Of a stretch of DNA of 64,000 nucleotides, positions 37,638-51,500 are shown piece after piece. The DNA comes from Tetrahymena elliotti 4EA (taxonomy: Eukaryota > Ciliophora > Oligohymenophorea > Hymenostomatida > Tetrahymenidae). The notes under the pieces are model-generated. The model had not been told where the DNA came from, ran no database searches, and saw only the letters and a program-made list of their open reading frames with translations. Location of the stretch: positions 16,805 to 80,804 of the forward strand of contig JH720359.1 in assembly GCA_000231825.2 (NCBI GenBank), in the 5' to 3' direction. Made by a program: the position numbers and the translations under genes. Position 1 is the stretch's first letter. Each line of letters begins with the position of its first letter.

Positions 37638-38402
37638 TCAGTAGTAGGCTATAGATTAAAATCTTGAGCTGCATTCTAGTGAATTTATCTAGTCTAGTGA
37701 GACCTTTTAAATTAAATTTTTTAAATATACATATGATGAAAAATAAAGTTACTTCCTAATCATCAAAATAATTCTAACAATTTATATAACATATCTAGTG
37801 GCAATTAAAACTAAACCAATAATATCTTCTTTCTCTTCCTCCTCAGTTAATTACCTATTTTAAATGTTTATTTTTAAGCATGTTGATTGATAATAGATTT
37901 TACTCGTTCATCTCAGCTGAGTAAAATATTGAAAGGACCGTAACAATAACCACAAAGCTTACTAAATCAAAAATGTTCCAACCACTTTTAAAATACAACT
38001 GTTTTTGAAATAATTTTTTTTTTAATTTATGGAAATCATTTTGAAAGAAAAATACCTTCTTTTCAGCTGTCATACGAATGATAATATCTATTAAAATGAT
38101 AAAAGCTATAATTGCTTCTAGCCACAAAACAATAGGATTTTATAAGCTAATTAAAATAAAATGATTATTTAAAAATGTTTTTAACTATATATGCATGAGC
38201 TAATTAGTAATTTACTGATTGTAAGGATCTGTGAGAACCTATTTAAATAAAAGCATAATTAAGCTATTTGCTATTTTAAAAGATTTTAAGTTACATATGT
38301 TAAGACAGATAGGCAAAGAACTAACTAAACAACTGAAAAATAAAAGTAAGCAGAGCTAGTTCTTATCCTCTTAATAAGATACTCAGTAGAAATAATATCC
38401 AT
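37638..38402 (-). CDS. stand-alone voltage-sensor-like four-helix membrane protein
   Basis: Four exons (38402-38295, 38238-38216, 38146-37904, 37853-37638 or one base either side) join in frame to 196 aa; introns are 56, 69 and about 50 nt. Four hydrophobic segments follow the S1-S4 plan: S1 about 17-40; S2 about 48-69 (LWLEAIIAFIILIDIIIRMT) with inner Glu, Asp and Arg; S3 about 105-122 (GWNIFDLVSFVVIVTVL) with the F-D motif common in S3; and S4 about 136-159 (IIGLVLIATRYVIQIVRIIL), with Arg at 145, Gln at 149, Arg at 152 and Arg-Lys at 158-159. There is no pore helix or S5-S6. The loop before S4 is strongly acidic (EEEEKED). Architecture resembles Hv1-type or regulatory voltage-sensor proteins, but S1 lacks the Hv1 selectivity Asp and S4 spacing is irregular. 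Function is unproven. Confidence 0.7.
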
Positions 38403-39608
38403 GCAATGTTAGTAGCTTTAAATAAATGTTAAAAAGAGTAGGGTATTCCTTTGGTTTTTTTATCAAAAATCTAAGTTTGCAAAATTATAATATATTTATT
38501 AGTTTTAATGAAATTATCCAAAAAATTTAAACTGGTTTCTTTAAATCTTTTATAGACTTAATATAGACATTTTGGAGTAGTTCTAAAAATAAACAAACAA
38601 TTTTAACTTAAATAACCTTTTTGGCAATAGCATAATTTTTTAAATAAAACTAAAAAAATCCTATTTTGTTTAAAATTAAAAAAGATTTAATAATTTGATT
38701 GGTTATCTAAATCTTTTGAATTTTGATGGGTCCCTTTTATTTCTTTATTTTATTAAATGTTAATTACAAAAAGTAATATGCTCAGCAAGCATTATTTGTA
38801 ATTGATTATATTTTTATTTATTAAATTATTAAAGAGTTTAATTGAGAGATATTCAATTTTGTTTGAGAAGTAAAATAATATTTACATAACAGTATTTAGT
38901 CATAAAATTAAAAAAGAGGAAATCAAATAGTATCTTCAAAATCTTCTCCAAAGCATTAATTTTATAGGGAAGATCAGATAACTACTTTGTATTTTCCAAA
39001 GCAAAGAAAATACTAAAAACTTTTTTGATCAAAATTATTACAACTGATAAAAAGAGAGAAATTAAGATATTTCATAATGAATTTATTTTTAAATAAAAAT
39101 CTTTTTTGTTCATAATGTAGATGATAAAGAATTAAAATAGGTTAAAATGATATTATAATTTATACATATTTTATTTTAAATATTCTGCTTTTTATTATTT
39201 TAAGAAACTCTGATATTATTTGAGAATTTTTTATTTTATTGCTTAATCTTCATTTTTATCCTAATTCCATGCTTTCAGGATAAATTACATTAATTGAGCT
39301 CATTAAGTGTAAAATTCTATTCTTAATAGACATATAAATATAATGGTTAGGCTAACCAAGAAATTAAATCTTGCTAGCTTTGATATTTGAGCCAAAATAC
39401 TTATAAAACTTAAAAAATATCAATGAATAGATCATATTGTTAATATGAAATTGAACAAAAGAAGGAGATAACCATAAGGTATTTAGATGATTGGAAAAGG
39501 ATTAACCATTAAAAAAAGTCTACAACGTAAAAAATCCAATACAAAATACAAAAACTGATAAGAATTTAGTAATTTTTTAAGATTATTTAGCTAAATTATT
39601 GTTTTTAA
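38403..39608. other. 1.2-kb intergenic region
   Basis: AT-rich DNA upstream of the voltage-sensor-like gene and downstream of the 64-aa gene. It contains one perfect 7-bp inverted repeat with a single central base (39344-39358, TGGTTAG-G-CTAACCA), possibly a binding site or chance. Nothing else was seen. Confidence 0.45.
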
Positions 39609-39803
39609 TCAATCAGTAGCAGTGTAGGGGTCAGTGAGAGATTAATCAGGTCTAGACATTAAATGTTGAGCAATATCTCTTTTGAAAACTATAGCCTTCA
39701 ATAAGCTGATCTTCTTGGAAAGGAACAACTTTTCAAGGACTTCATTATATTGTTCTTCAGTGAGCTTGACACCTTCCTTAACACCGAGTCTTTCGAGATC
39801 CAT
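39609..39803 (-). CDS. 64-aa conserved-looking small protein
   Basis: Intronless ORF of 64 aa (starts MDLERLGVKEGVKLTEEQYN, ends SLTDPYTATD). It is short, but codon use is strikingly different from surrounding noise: GAC, CTC, AAG, GGT, GTC and ACT predominate, as in highly expressed ciliate genes, and one TAA is read as Gln. It looks helical in the first 50 residues, with no signal peptide or membrane segment. I do not recognise a family. Long AT-rich DNA on both sides and the clean ATG-to-TGA frame support a real gene. It could also be the last exon of a longer gene, but no upstream exon was found. Confidence 0.65.
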
Positions 39804-41055
39804 TTTTACTAAAATTTATTTATTTTTATTCTTTTTTGAAATTTTTTTTTTATCAATCAATTAATTATTATATTATCCTCAGCAAAACCTTGATCGATCA
39901 TAGACAATTCAAAGAAAGATTTTACTTATCAAAGTTAGATAGATTGATTGATTATTATTCGAACCAATCCTTATTTTTATATTGAATAATATCTTTCTCA
40001 TTTTTTTTGAGCGCCCAAACTTTCTCTAAGTGTCTGATATGAATCATTATTTTCTTATGCTTTCTTGAATTTACAAAAAAAAATCATTAAGTCACTGTAT
40101 TTTTCATATTTTTTTTTTGCTTTTCTGATAATATTTATGCTTATTCGTTCTCTATTTTACAATGATCAATAATTACTAAAAAACTTTTTAAAATATTTAT
40201 TTATTTCAAAAGAAAAGTTCTTTAATTTAATAATGTCCAAAACTTAAAAGAAAAATATAATTTAAGAATCATTTCAAGTAATTAGATGAGCTAAATATTT
40301 TAATTGGAAATCTTATTGATTAGGAAAATCTTCTGTAAAACAAATAGTTATGATTTTTGAATGTCTCATGCTTTAAAAAGGGGAGATTTTTTTTTAATAG
40401 AAAAAATAAGCAAAGATTTGTAAGATTTGATAAATTTTCTAAAAGAATGAAAATATTGATAAACAAACAATTCATTTTTTGTTACAATAGAAAATTAAAA
40501 TATTTTTATTTAGGAATAGGATCTCACTATTAGAATTTATCAAATTAAAAGGTTTTATTGGATGAAGTAAGCAAAAGCCAATAAATAATAAAAATATATT
40601 TGTTAAAAAGCTTTGACTATTTTTTAGAAAATAGAGATCTGATTTTTCTTTTCTGATAAAATCTATTAAAAAAATTATTAAACAAAATTTTAAGATACCC
40701 TTAGAGGAAAAACCAATTACCTTTCAAAAGCTAAGGTAACATGTTTTCTATTAATCCGGCTTCTAAATAAAATAGAAAATATGTTTAATATATTTTATTC
40801 TTAGTTTACTGAGGTACTAAAATACTCGAAAGTTATATTTTTTGAATGATAAAAAAACTAAAAGAGTGTATAAATATATTCTAATTCATAGCGTTTAATC
40901 TATTATTGATATCCTTATTTACTAGATATCTTCTACTTAAAAAAAAAATTGTTTTTTTGCCTTTTTGAATTCAAATCATAAAAATTTTTCATGTTTTAAT
41001 ACAATTTTGAAACAAATAATTATAAATTAAATATTCAATTACATATTTTAACATT
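39804..41055. other. 1.25-kb intergenic region
   Basis: AT-rich sequence upstream of the 64-aa gene and downstream of the four-helix membrane protein gene. No ORF, RNA gene or repeat worth naming was found. Confidence 0.5.
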
Positions 41056-41445
41056 TCATTCAGCTAACTTTACTTCATTATTTAACAATTTAGAGAAAAT
41101 AAAGCTTAGCATTAAAAATCCTATCAGAGGAATAATATTTCCTACTATCCAAAGAGCTTGATCATCTGAATAGTAATAGAAACAAAATTTTATTATCTTA
41201 AAAATACATATCACTACTGAGAAAAAAATTAGTAAAGAGGCTATTTGTATGTATACAGTTAGAATTTATTAACCCCAGCCATAATAACTTATAAATATGC
41301 TTAGAAAACCTGCTGATAATGAAACAAGGGAAGTAATTATCAAGACTAGTTTATAGGAATAATCTAAAGTGCTCAAGAAATAGCTTAATAATAAGGCTGA
41401 AATTATGGATGATAAAACTAAATAAAATACATGCCAGAAATCCAT
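41056..41445 (-). CDS. 129-aa four-helix membrane protein
   Basis: Intronless ORF of 129 aa in the ciliate code, from MDFWHVFYLVLSSIISALLL to LLNNEVKLAE. Four hydrophobic stretches are visible: about 3-24, 30-52, 58-80 and 98-118, with short loops and little soluble sequence. Two adjacent Gln codons (TAA TAA) after SYYGWG would be stops in the standard code. I do not recognise a family; it may be related to small tetraspan proteins. The ATG at 41445 is chosen because upstream sequence in frame offers no ATG. A few TM-rich ORFs appear by chance in AT-rich DNA, so some doubt remains, although regular spacing of helices and polar loops favours a gene. Confidence 0.6.
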
Positions 41446-42472
41446 TTTTTGCAAGTTTTTAAGGTTTTTTATTTTGACAATAATTTGTATTTTGTATTGG
41501 ACTGACTTTCTATTCAATAGATAGATATTAATATTAATGAATCCTAAATCTAACTAAATTTACTAACTTTTATATAAATAAGTAATGCTTTCTCTTAATT
41601 TTTTAACCTGATCAGAAAAAAATATTCATTTCACTTTCTTTTTTTTTTGAGAAAATATTTTTTTTAGAATTGACGATTTTTTTTAGTTATTTTATCAAAG
41701 TTTTTCCTCAAAAATTTTAGTTTAGTATTTTTTTTGTCATAATATTCAAAGAAACAAACAAAAAATCCATCACTTAAGTGATACATAATCCTTCAAAAAT
41801 TTATATTCACTGATGAATCTAACTTTTTAATAAGTAAAAGTAAAAATAATTCTTGAAACCTGTAAAAATATAAAAATAACTTAGTTAATCAATTTATAAT
41901 AAGTTAAAATGTTTAAAATTAAAATATTTAAGTATGAGCAAGAGGTATAATCATTCATATTTTTAGTATCCAGAGAAAATCTGTATAAAGACAATTAAAT
42001 ATCATTATAAAGATATTGCAGATTTTTTGTTAAATTTGAAGCAGTAAATAAATAATAAGCGAGATAAATTTAAAATCTTAAAATAGGTCTGAATCTTACA
42101 CTCTTAATAAGGTTTTAAAGAATTTTTTTATTTTTTTTCTCTTAACTTTATTTTTTATGAAATTTAATATCTAAAGTATTAAAGTGATAAATAAATCTAA
42201 ATTTTAGAAACTTTTAGGTGATACATGCAAAATTATTTCTGAATATTCACAGTCAATTCAAAAAATATACCAAATTACCTTATATTTTTTTGTAAAAATT
42301 CTATTAACAAAATGATCTAATAAAATATTTGTCGTTAAAAACAAAATAATTTTAGTCAAATATTTTTTTAAAAATTCCATTTTAATATTTTTTTAGTTAC
42401 TTCATTCAAATAAAAAGATAATTGAATCTTAAATTTTATTAAAAAATAAATTATTTGCACAAGTTTTAGATT
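41446..42472. other. divergent intergenic region
   Basis: AT-rich DNA between the 5' ends of the four-helix membrane protein gene (-) and the zinc-finger/WD40 gene (+); it should contain both promoters. No other feature was recognised. Confidence 0.5.
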
Positions 42473-45055
42473 ATGAAAAAAACATAAGTTACATAAATAA
42501 GTGAGAAGAGCTCTACTCAAATTTAGCCTGAAAGCAAAAGAAGTTCAATAGTTAATGTAGCTACAAAGAAAGCAGGTACATAGAATACAGTAACAGCCAA
42601 TATAAACGCATCAGCAGATAGCTAATAAAAAAAAGATAATCCCCCAAATAGTTAAATTCATTCTGGAAGGTAATTAATTGACTCTCTTGTTAATGAGTAA
42701 AATGAAGCATTAAAGCCTGTTGAAATAGAAAAATCACTGACTGAATTACTAGGAAAGTTTTTACATATTTCTTGCTCTTAGCATAAAATTAGGGAATACG
42801 ACCATATTTGCATCAACAAAAAGTGTGCTTTTAATAATGCAATTTTATGCTCTAAATGTATTTTGCAAGATGAAAAACATTCAATATAATGTAAGAATGA
42901 TTTTAATTCTTTAGAAAAGTATGTACCTTTAAAAGTTGACTAAATTTCTGGCAAATTAGAACGCTTAAAAATAGAATAAATAAAGCAAAATGTAAACAAA
43001 ATTGAGAAATAAGTAAATTAAACTATTCAATAGATGAGGGATAGAGTAGAAAATGACTTAAGTGAGATTATTGGAAGTGTAACAGCGTTATGTGCTGAAT
43101 TAAAGATATCCTTAAATAAATAGATTGACTAATATTAAAATGAATAAAAATCAACAATTTAGAGGTATAATACTTAGATTTAAAAGAACTATGATTAAAT
43201 CATTAAGGAAGGATAAATTATTGAAAACAGTTTCAAAGAAATTCTTATCAATAATTTTGATTATTCTAACTTTTACTAAGTTAATGAATTTATGAAAAAA
43301 GTTCGTGAAAAAGAAAATACTTTTTCTGCACAACAATTTGTATTAGAAATAAATGATAACTTGGAAGAATTTAAATATGATTTAAATAATAATAAGTACT
43401 ACAAAAGTAGACATGTTGCATATATTAAAAATTCAATTAATTCTTTACTCTAAAATGCACTAAAAAATTCATAGTCACCTCCTTCTACATCAAACAAATT
43501 TAAGAAGCTCACTGCTGAAAGTAGGAACACTGGTATTGAGCAAATCTAGTAAGAATATGATGAAGAAGATATTGTTTTATTTGACTTCACAAGATTGAAA
43601 CTTCAAGGTTAACACTTACTCAATTACAAAAGATAAATAAACGGATAGAAGTAAAATGAATAATTGTAAAATGAGAATTATTAAGATCCTGTTGTTGATG
43701 AATTTATTGGTGAAGACAATTTGTAAGACTGGTATGAGAACTATGATAAGAAATCTATTGTAATAAAGGTTAAGAAAGAATTTTAAGACCCTAAAATAGA
43801 CTCATCGATGATTAGTCTCTAGCAAAAAGCTCTACTTTAAACTGACCATAAGCTGTCAATTAACTCAATAGCAACTATCAACCATAATACATTTGCGACT
43901 TGTGGAAATGAATAAAAAGTTAAAATTTGGGGCTTTACATAAAATTATGTTATTCATCTTAAAGCAACTATAGAATTAGGAGATTTAGGTGTTTAAGTAG
44001 CATATCATAAATAGTAGAATTGTTTGTATGTTGCTACTTCTAGAGGAGTGATTTAAGTATATTAAATGCCTTAGGATGTTTCTTCAGCTGTTGACTTAAA
44101 TCCTACTTTAGTTAAAGAATATGTGGCACATAAGAAAACTGTAAGAAATATTTCATTCCTTCCTTATTCATATAATTAATTGCTGAGTATTTCATATGAT
44201 AAAACTATTAAAGTTTGGAATATCAATGAATAAGTTGAGCAATAAAATGCTTTAATAGCAAGTATTGATCTGCCTTAAGATGAAGACTGTAAGTTCTTGG
44301 AAGCAAATGGATTATATACGATAGTTGGTTGCATTTCTGGAAATATTCTTATCTATTAAAATAATTTGGTTGATACAAATCAATAACACACTTTATAGTC
44401 AACAATAAGATCAAAAAGGAGTGAGAGAAGTGCTGCATTTGGTCCTCTAATAAGACGTTAGCCTAAATACCAAGTGACAGAACTTAAGTTTTTAGCTAAG
44501 CTTAAATGCTCCAAAGAAAAAATTTCAAGTATTATCTTAGGATCTAAAAATCCTGACTCTGCATTTATAGGAAGTGGTAATGGAACTATTACAGTATTGG
44601 ACCTCTCTAAACTAAATTAAAATCATGAAGAAAATTAAGAAGGTATAATTAATTAACAATTAGCCAAATAAGGATCTTAGCCTACAGGAGTAAATGAAGA
44701 AGATGGTGAGAAATTTAAAGAAAGCTTTAATGAAAAATAGATAATAAATCCAGAAGTCTGTATTTCTTTTAAACTTCGTCGCATACACAAATAGAGAATA
44801 AGCAGTTTGAACCTGTTTGAAGACAAATTCCTTCTTGCAATGAGTTGGGATGGCCTATGCAATTTATATGATATTTCTAAATAAAAAGTAATAAGCTCAA
44901 CTAAGTATGTTCTTTAAAACGATGAAAAGAAGCATTCTGATGGTTTCTCTGCTAAAATTTCAGTTTTTGATACAAATAAGTATCATATTCTCTCTATTGG
45001 AAATAATGACAAATAAGTTCAAGTATTTAGTTTATAACTATTTAATGAATAGTGA
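42473..45055 (+). CDS. B-box-like zinc finger and WD40 protein
   Basis: One uninterrupted exon of 861 codons gives 860 aa with dozens of TAA/TAG read as Gln. Residues 101-140 carry a Cys/His array (C101, H104, C113, C118, C126, C129, H136, C140) resembling the B-box-like fingers found in many ciliate proteins. Residues about 160-400 are coiled coil. From about 450 to the end are WD40 repeats, for example SINSIATINHNTFATCGNEQ then KVKIWGF, and ISYDKTIKVWNINEQ. Together this is a scaffold layout: metal-binding module, oligomerising coil, beta-propeller. A TRIM-like ligase role cannot be claimed because no RING is seen. It is convergent with the giant EML gene, another WD40 protein, though sequence style differs and recent duplication is unlikely. 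Confidence 0.88.
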
Positions 45056-45595
45056 TAATAAATCTTAAAAAGTGAATTCAATATTTCTTCAAATTCTTGT
45101 TTGCAAATGAATTTCATAGTTTACAAAAATTCTTAAATATTTTTATGTTCCTTTTTTCAATTAATTTTTATGAAATAACATTTTTTAAATTATTTTATTA
45201 ATTTGGATAGAATTTCAAATTTAATAAAAAACTTTCTGAATAAGTTATATAAGGTATCACTATTGCTAAAAATATAGAAAATAAAGAGTTTATTTTTGTC
45301 ATAAATAAATTTTGAAAAATTTATAAATAAACTCCTATTTGAAGAGGTAAATATTCCTTAAGTCAAAGTTTTTTTTTAACTAAATAGAGTGAAATAAAAA
45401 ATTAATTCAATAGTAGATTTAAATTTTAATATATTTATATCAAAGGTAACTATTAAGTTATAAAACTTCATTTAAATATTAATTTTAAATTAATATACAT
45501 AGAAAAATTCTAAATATTTAAATTATCTGTAATTGAATTTCATACGAAATATATTTTATATATAAAAAATCAAGAGAATATTAAATCTAAATAAA
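45056..45595. other. convergent intergenic spacer
   Basis: AT-rich 540-bp gap between the 3' ends of two WD40-protein genes. No feature beyond expected 3' UTRs was seen. Confidence 0.5.
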
Positions 45596-48500
45596 TCATT
45601 TCTATTTAATGACTTTCCATTAAAATACACAGTTATCCTCACCACCTGTAGAAATTAAGTAATCATCATTTTTAGAGAATTTAACATTAGTAACATGACT
45701 AGAATGACCTTTTCCAACCACTGGTTTGGATCCTTTCTTGATACAAGGATATCTGAATATATTTACTTGAGAGAAGTCATCACCTGTAGCTAAGAGATAG
45801 TAATTATCAGGAGGTGTTTCATTTCTAGAATATGTAGAGTTGCTTCTATCAACAGCATTAATATCTGTACCATCTGCAGCTTCTGGCCAAATACCTTATA
45901 CCTATATTAACAAAATCATTTTTTATTTTTACTTAAAAAAAATATTTTAATAATAATTACAGGCCATCCTAAAGTGGTAGTCCATGAAGCCCATTTCTCA
46001 TCTCTAAATTGAGTAGCACCTGATGGAATCTATTTTCCAGTGTTTACATCCCAGAATAATAATTCATATGCTCCACAATTAGAGTGAAGATTATTTCCAT
46101 CAAGTGAGAAATCAATATGAGTTATATAAGAAGAGTGCTTTTTAAGGGGTCTAACTTTTTATTTAAGGTCATTCATTGTATGAATGTAAATAGCATTATC
46201 GTGTGAACCAGCTGCAAGAATGGTTCCATCGGGTGAAAATTTCAAATCAGAAATCCATTCTTTAGCTTATTTAGTGAAGATTTACTGTTAAAGACTACTG
46301 TCAAATAATCTGAGAGAGCCATCTTTGAATCCAACTGCAATAAAACCATCACAGCTTACAGCAATAGAGCGACCCTTTATTTATTTTTTAGTTTACTTTG
46401 ATTTAAATTTTAATTAAAATTATTACCTTAACAGAATCAGATAAATCTCCTGTTTAGTTATTAGCAGGGATTTCAGAATTATTAGAATCTAAGACAGTTC
46501 TTGTACATTTATCTTATTTCTTTTGACTAATAGACCAGGCTCTAAGGGTTCCATCATCAGAGCAAGTATAGAAAATATCTTCATTCTAAGGATTTGTTGA
46601 TAAACCCCAAACTTCATTAGTCCATTTTTTATTAGGAGTGTAATGTCCTTTAATAATACTTTTTGGTTGAGCAAATTTAGTTGTTGATGTTATCTTAGCA
46701 TCCTTAGTATTAAGTTCGTATATTTCTGAGGCAAATGTACCAATAATCATATTCTTAGAATCTGCTGAAAGGCATATAGAACGTACTTCAGGACATAATG
46801 AAGGAATGTTGGGACCTTTGAGAATTTCATCTAGTGCCACTTTAGTAATAACATTTAGTGTTTTATCAAGAGCCAAAACTTTGTAGTCTCTGCCACCTGT
46901 AAATATTCTAAATAAAAAAAGTGAAATTAAAACATACTTTCCAATCATAAATTCTTACATGCCATTTGAGATGAAAATAGAATCTATTCCTTTTTCATGA
47001 ACCTTTTTAGAATTAGTTAAGGAAGATCCTTTGAAAACTTATAAGTATCCATCTGCTCCACCACACAAGTAATCATCTCCTAAAATATTAACTGTTAGGA
47101 TAGTAGTTGAACCAGTAAATTTGCTATCCCAACTTCCTTTTGTTCCTTTAATGCTACTAGCTGAAAGAGCCCATAATTTGAAGTGCTTAACACCAACAGT
47201 TGCAAATTCCTAAATAAATTGTTTAAAATATTTTAATAAAAGTAAAAAAAATATTATTATTTTTTTTTATACATTTTCATTTCTCCACTTAGCAGCAGTG
47301 ATAACATCTGGGCCAGATTTTTCAAGTAAAATTTGAACACCTCCAGTTTTACTCTTTGCATTAACATCAAAAATTGCTAACTCGTGGTTGGTATCAATAG
47401 CAATAGCAACTAACTTATCACCACTTGGTGAGAACGAAAGAGCACTAATACCGTTCTTTAAATTTCCTTTGAAGTGACAAAGAGGAAGAAGTGTATTACT
47501 ATCCCAAACATAGATAGAAGGTTTGGCACCAATTTAGCCTGTTGCAACACGTATACCATCTGGATGAACATCGATAGCTGTAATGTCATCATTGTGCAAA
47601 TTAAAGAATCTATTTTAAAAATATTTTAAGTTGGAATTAAAAATAAGCAAAATTTAAGATAATACCTTTAACTGTTATTCTAAATATCCATAACAATACC
47701 CAAAGCAGCAGCATTGTAAACAATATTTCCTGACTTCAAGTATCTAATATTATCTCTACAATCTTTAGCTCTGTAACCATGAACATACTCTAGTTAAAGA
47801 GAAACAGGAGGTTCTTTAGATTAGTTTAAGGGATCTTTGTAGTAAGTAGTAGGCTCTTTAATAGCTCCAAGCCAAGGTTTGACAGCCCTTTTTAATCATA
47901 AATTAATTAATTATATTCAAAAATTTAATAGAAAATTATTACATGAACTCATCACCCTTATCTGCATCTTCTTCTCCAAAGATATCGTCAGATTCCTATT
48001 ACTTTTTAGGTGCTTAAACCTATTTACCAAACTTTTGAGATCCAACTTTTTTTTCCTTTTTAGTAACAACTCCAATATCTTCTTCTGTAATATCATCTAA
48101 ATCATATTATCTTTCATTTTGTTTTTTATTTTCATCTTACATATTTTCTGTACTCCATACTAAGATTGATTTATCATTTCCACCAGTAGATATTAAATAT
48201 TTATCATCATGAGAGAATTTTATTCTTGTAACATGAGAACTATGTCCTAGATAACTATGATGAGATTGTTTAGGTGCAGCAGCAGGGTATGAAAAGAGAT
48301 TAACCCTTCCAAAATCATCACCTGTTGCAAGGACCTTTTTATTTTTAGAGCGATTTGCACTATTTACATCAGTTCCATCTACGCCTGGGAAGATACCTTT
48401 AACAAACCATCCAAGAGTGCATGTCCATTAAGCCCAATCTTCTTCAGCACAAGTACTTGAAGCAACATCTTTCTTTTGATTCAAACTGATGAATTTAAGC

Positions 48501-51500
48501 TCATAAGCTTATGAATTAACAACAAGCTTATCACTGGCTGTGTTCCAATCTAAATGAGTAAGTGCTGATGTCAAACCTTTTATAAATTGTGTTAAAAAAA
48601 ATAAAAGTTAAATGATCATAAAATTACCTGCATTGATTGACATAGCAAGATCAATAGATTTTGAGCCATTATCTTTAGATTCTTTAATTTCAAATATTTC
48701 AATAGTAGAAGGGCCTCCGTGAGCTCCCAAAGCTACATATTTTTCATTAGGAGAAAATTTGATATCTTCAATCCAGTTAGCAAGTTTCTTTTAATTTATT
48801 GGCTTAAAGAATTTAGTAGCTATTTAAAATTAAAATTAAAATAATTCATTTACTCTATGAATAAATAAATAAGATTAAGAATGTACTTTATTGGCAAATC
48901 TTTTTTAGATTCTAATCAAATAATATTATTTGACCTAGTGTATCTCCTACAACAATCATAGATCCTGTCATAGGTGACCAATCCACTGCTCTAGCTTCAC
49001 TTTGAAGAGGTTCACTGCAATTTATCTATTTCTTTTGAGTAATATCCCAAACACGAACAGTTTTATCACCTCCGCTTGTTACAAATCTTGCTCCTTTAGG
49101 ATCAGTAGCGCATCCCCACAACTCACCATCAAAGTGGGCATCTACTAATTTTTCAGGATGGACACCTTAAGCTAGTTTACCATTAAATATTTGAGCAGAT
49201 TTAGTTCCAATTAAGATTTGCTCTTATTTAGAATCAATTGACATTGAAATAATAGCATTATCAGATTGAGGGTTTTATTAATTTAAATCAATCTAGAAAG
49301 TTTAGTCAAGATTAATATTACTTCCATCAACTTTGCATCTCTAAATTAAACCATCATAACCACCACTATATACAAAACTATCCTTGCTTCCAGGTTCTTT
49401 ATAATTAACAAAAATGTTTTATTTTTATAACCATAATTTGTAAAAAATTACTTGATGCAGTAGCTATTATACTACCAACACTCTTTGAGTGAATTTTAAC
49501 ACCTTTTTATGCTTAGTTACCATTCCAGATATGAATTCTACCATCTTAACATCCTGTTACAATTACTTAACTTTATGTGCAAGCGATACAAGTGACAGGA
49601 GAAAAAGGATCCATTCCAATACCAGATTTTGCTAAACAAATAAACAGAAAAAAATTTAGATTTTTCAAGTTTGAACAAACAAATTTTACCTGTCAGATTA
49701 CGTCCCTATAATGCCCAGAATTTAATATGCTTAACACCGCAAGTTACAAACTCATTATTATTCTTCCAAATAGCACATGTAACAGGAGATTTATCAACTT
49801 TAGAATTACATATCATTCTAGATTGTTGCCAATCATAAATAGCTAAAGAGTGATCGTTATCATCACCAATTGTAAGTAATTAGCTACCATCGTTTGAAAA
49901 CTCTAAAACACTAACAGCTCTTGTATGGAAATCATTTATTAAACCTAATACCTTGATTTAAATATTTATTTAAAATTTAAAGGAAACATTAGAATCAATT
50001 TTACATTTTTGGTTTCGCTATCCCATATGAAAATATCAATCAAATTAGCTTTTCCTTTAGCTGCCATCTATCCAGTAGCAACAATATTAGCTTTGGGATG
50101 TACGGCTAAGGAAACTATATCCTCTTCATGCTTAATAAAAAAGCTTTGGTCTCTTTTGTTTTCAAGGACAATACCAACACCAGCAGCAGGGAAAACAATT
50201 TTTCCGTTTGGTAAGAATTTAAGAAGATTTCTACTATCATCATTAACACTTTTAGTTTTGAAACCAAAGACATAACTTAAAGATAGTTATGCTTAAGGTA
50301 AAACATTGAATTTCTTTTCGTCTTAATTTCTATACTATTCAGGAATGCTAAGTGTAATTTAACCTTTTTTTAAAAATTATTTTAACATTTTACAAATTAT
50401 TTTTTTAAAGCAATACCTAAATATGGTTTTACTGCTTATGCTTAATCACCCTTATCAGCAGATGCTTCATCAAAAACAATATCTGACTCTTCAGATTCTA
50501 CTGGTCCAACTTCTTGAGATAGTTCAGCCGATGCATTATCATATTCAAATTTCCATTATATAATAGATTTCTCTGCTCCACCAAGTGAAATTACAAATTC
50601 TTGTGATCCAATATTAACAAATCTAACTTTTGTAACATGGGATGCATGGCCGCTATATCTATTAAAACTCTAATTTTAAGCAGAGCATGGATATCTAAAG
50701 GCTTTTATTTTACTGAAATCATCACCAGTAACTAGAATATTACGAATAGGGGATAAATCAATGGTATTTATATCTCCTCCATTAGAGCAAGGAGGCCAAA
50801 TACCCGAAACATTATATCCATAAATGCAATTTTAAGTTTTCCATTTAATATCTTAAACTTACTTATAATCTAAGATTTGCTTACCTAAAGCACCAGTTTT
50901 ATTTTTTTCAAGTAAGCTAAAGAATATCAATTCACATCCTGAATTATTGCATTAAATAATCTTTTTATTATCGTTACTAAAATCAATATGAGTGACTGCA
51001 GATGTTGAACCACGAATTTTAGTTTGTTATTTGAAATGATTTTTGGCATCATAAACAAGTATTTCACAAGAAGGTTCTGAATATGCAACAACTAAAAGCT
51101 CACTATCAGGTGAGAATTTAATACATGAAACAGAGCGATCTCTATCCTTTAAGCTGAATATAACCACAAGAGTTTTTGGATCAATAATTAAAACAGTACC
51201 ATTTATGCATCCAACAGCTAAATATTTGATATTAGAGGCCAAATCAATACATCTAGCAGGGAAATCAAGTTTTATACTCAATGAAATGCATCTTCTTTCA
51301 ATATTCCATGAAGCTAGTAAATTATCTTCACCCACTGTATAAAAATAAGGATGACTAGGAGATGTAGCTAAACCCCAAAGTTCTCCATCCCAATGCCCAT
51401 TATTTAGTACACTATGCTTATTATTTGATTAAGAAATTGTAACTATTTCAGATGTTCTTGAACCAAAAACTAAATTTTATTATTCAAAATCTTCAGAGAC

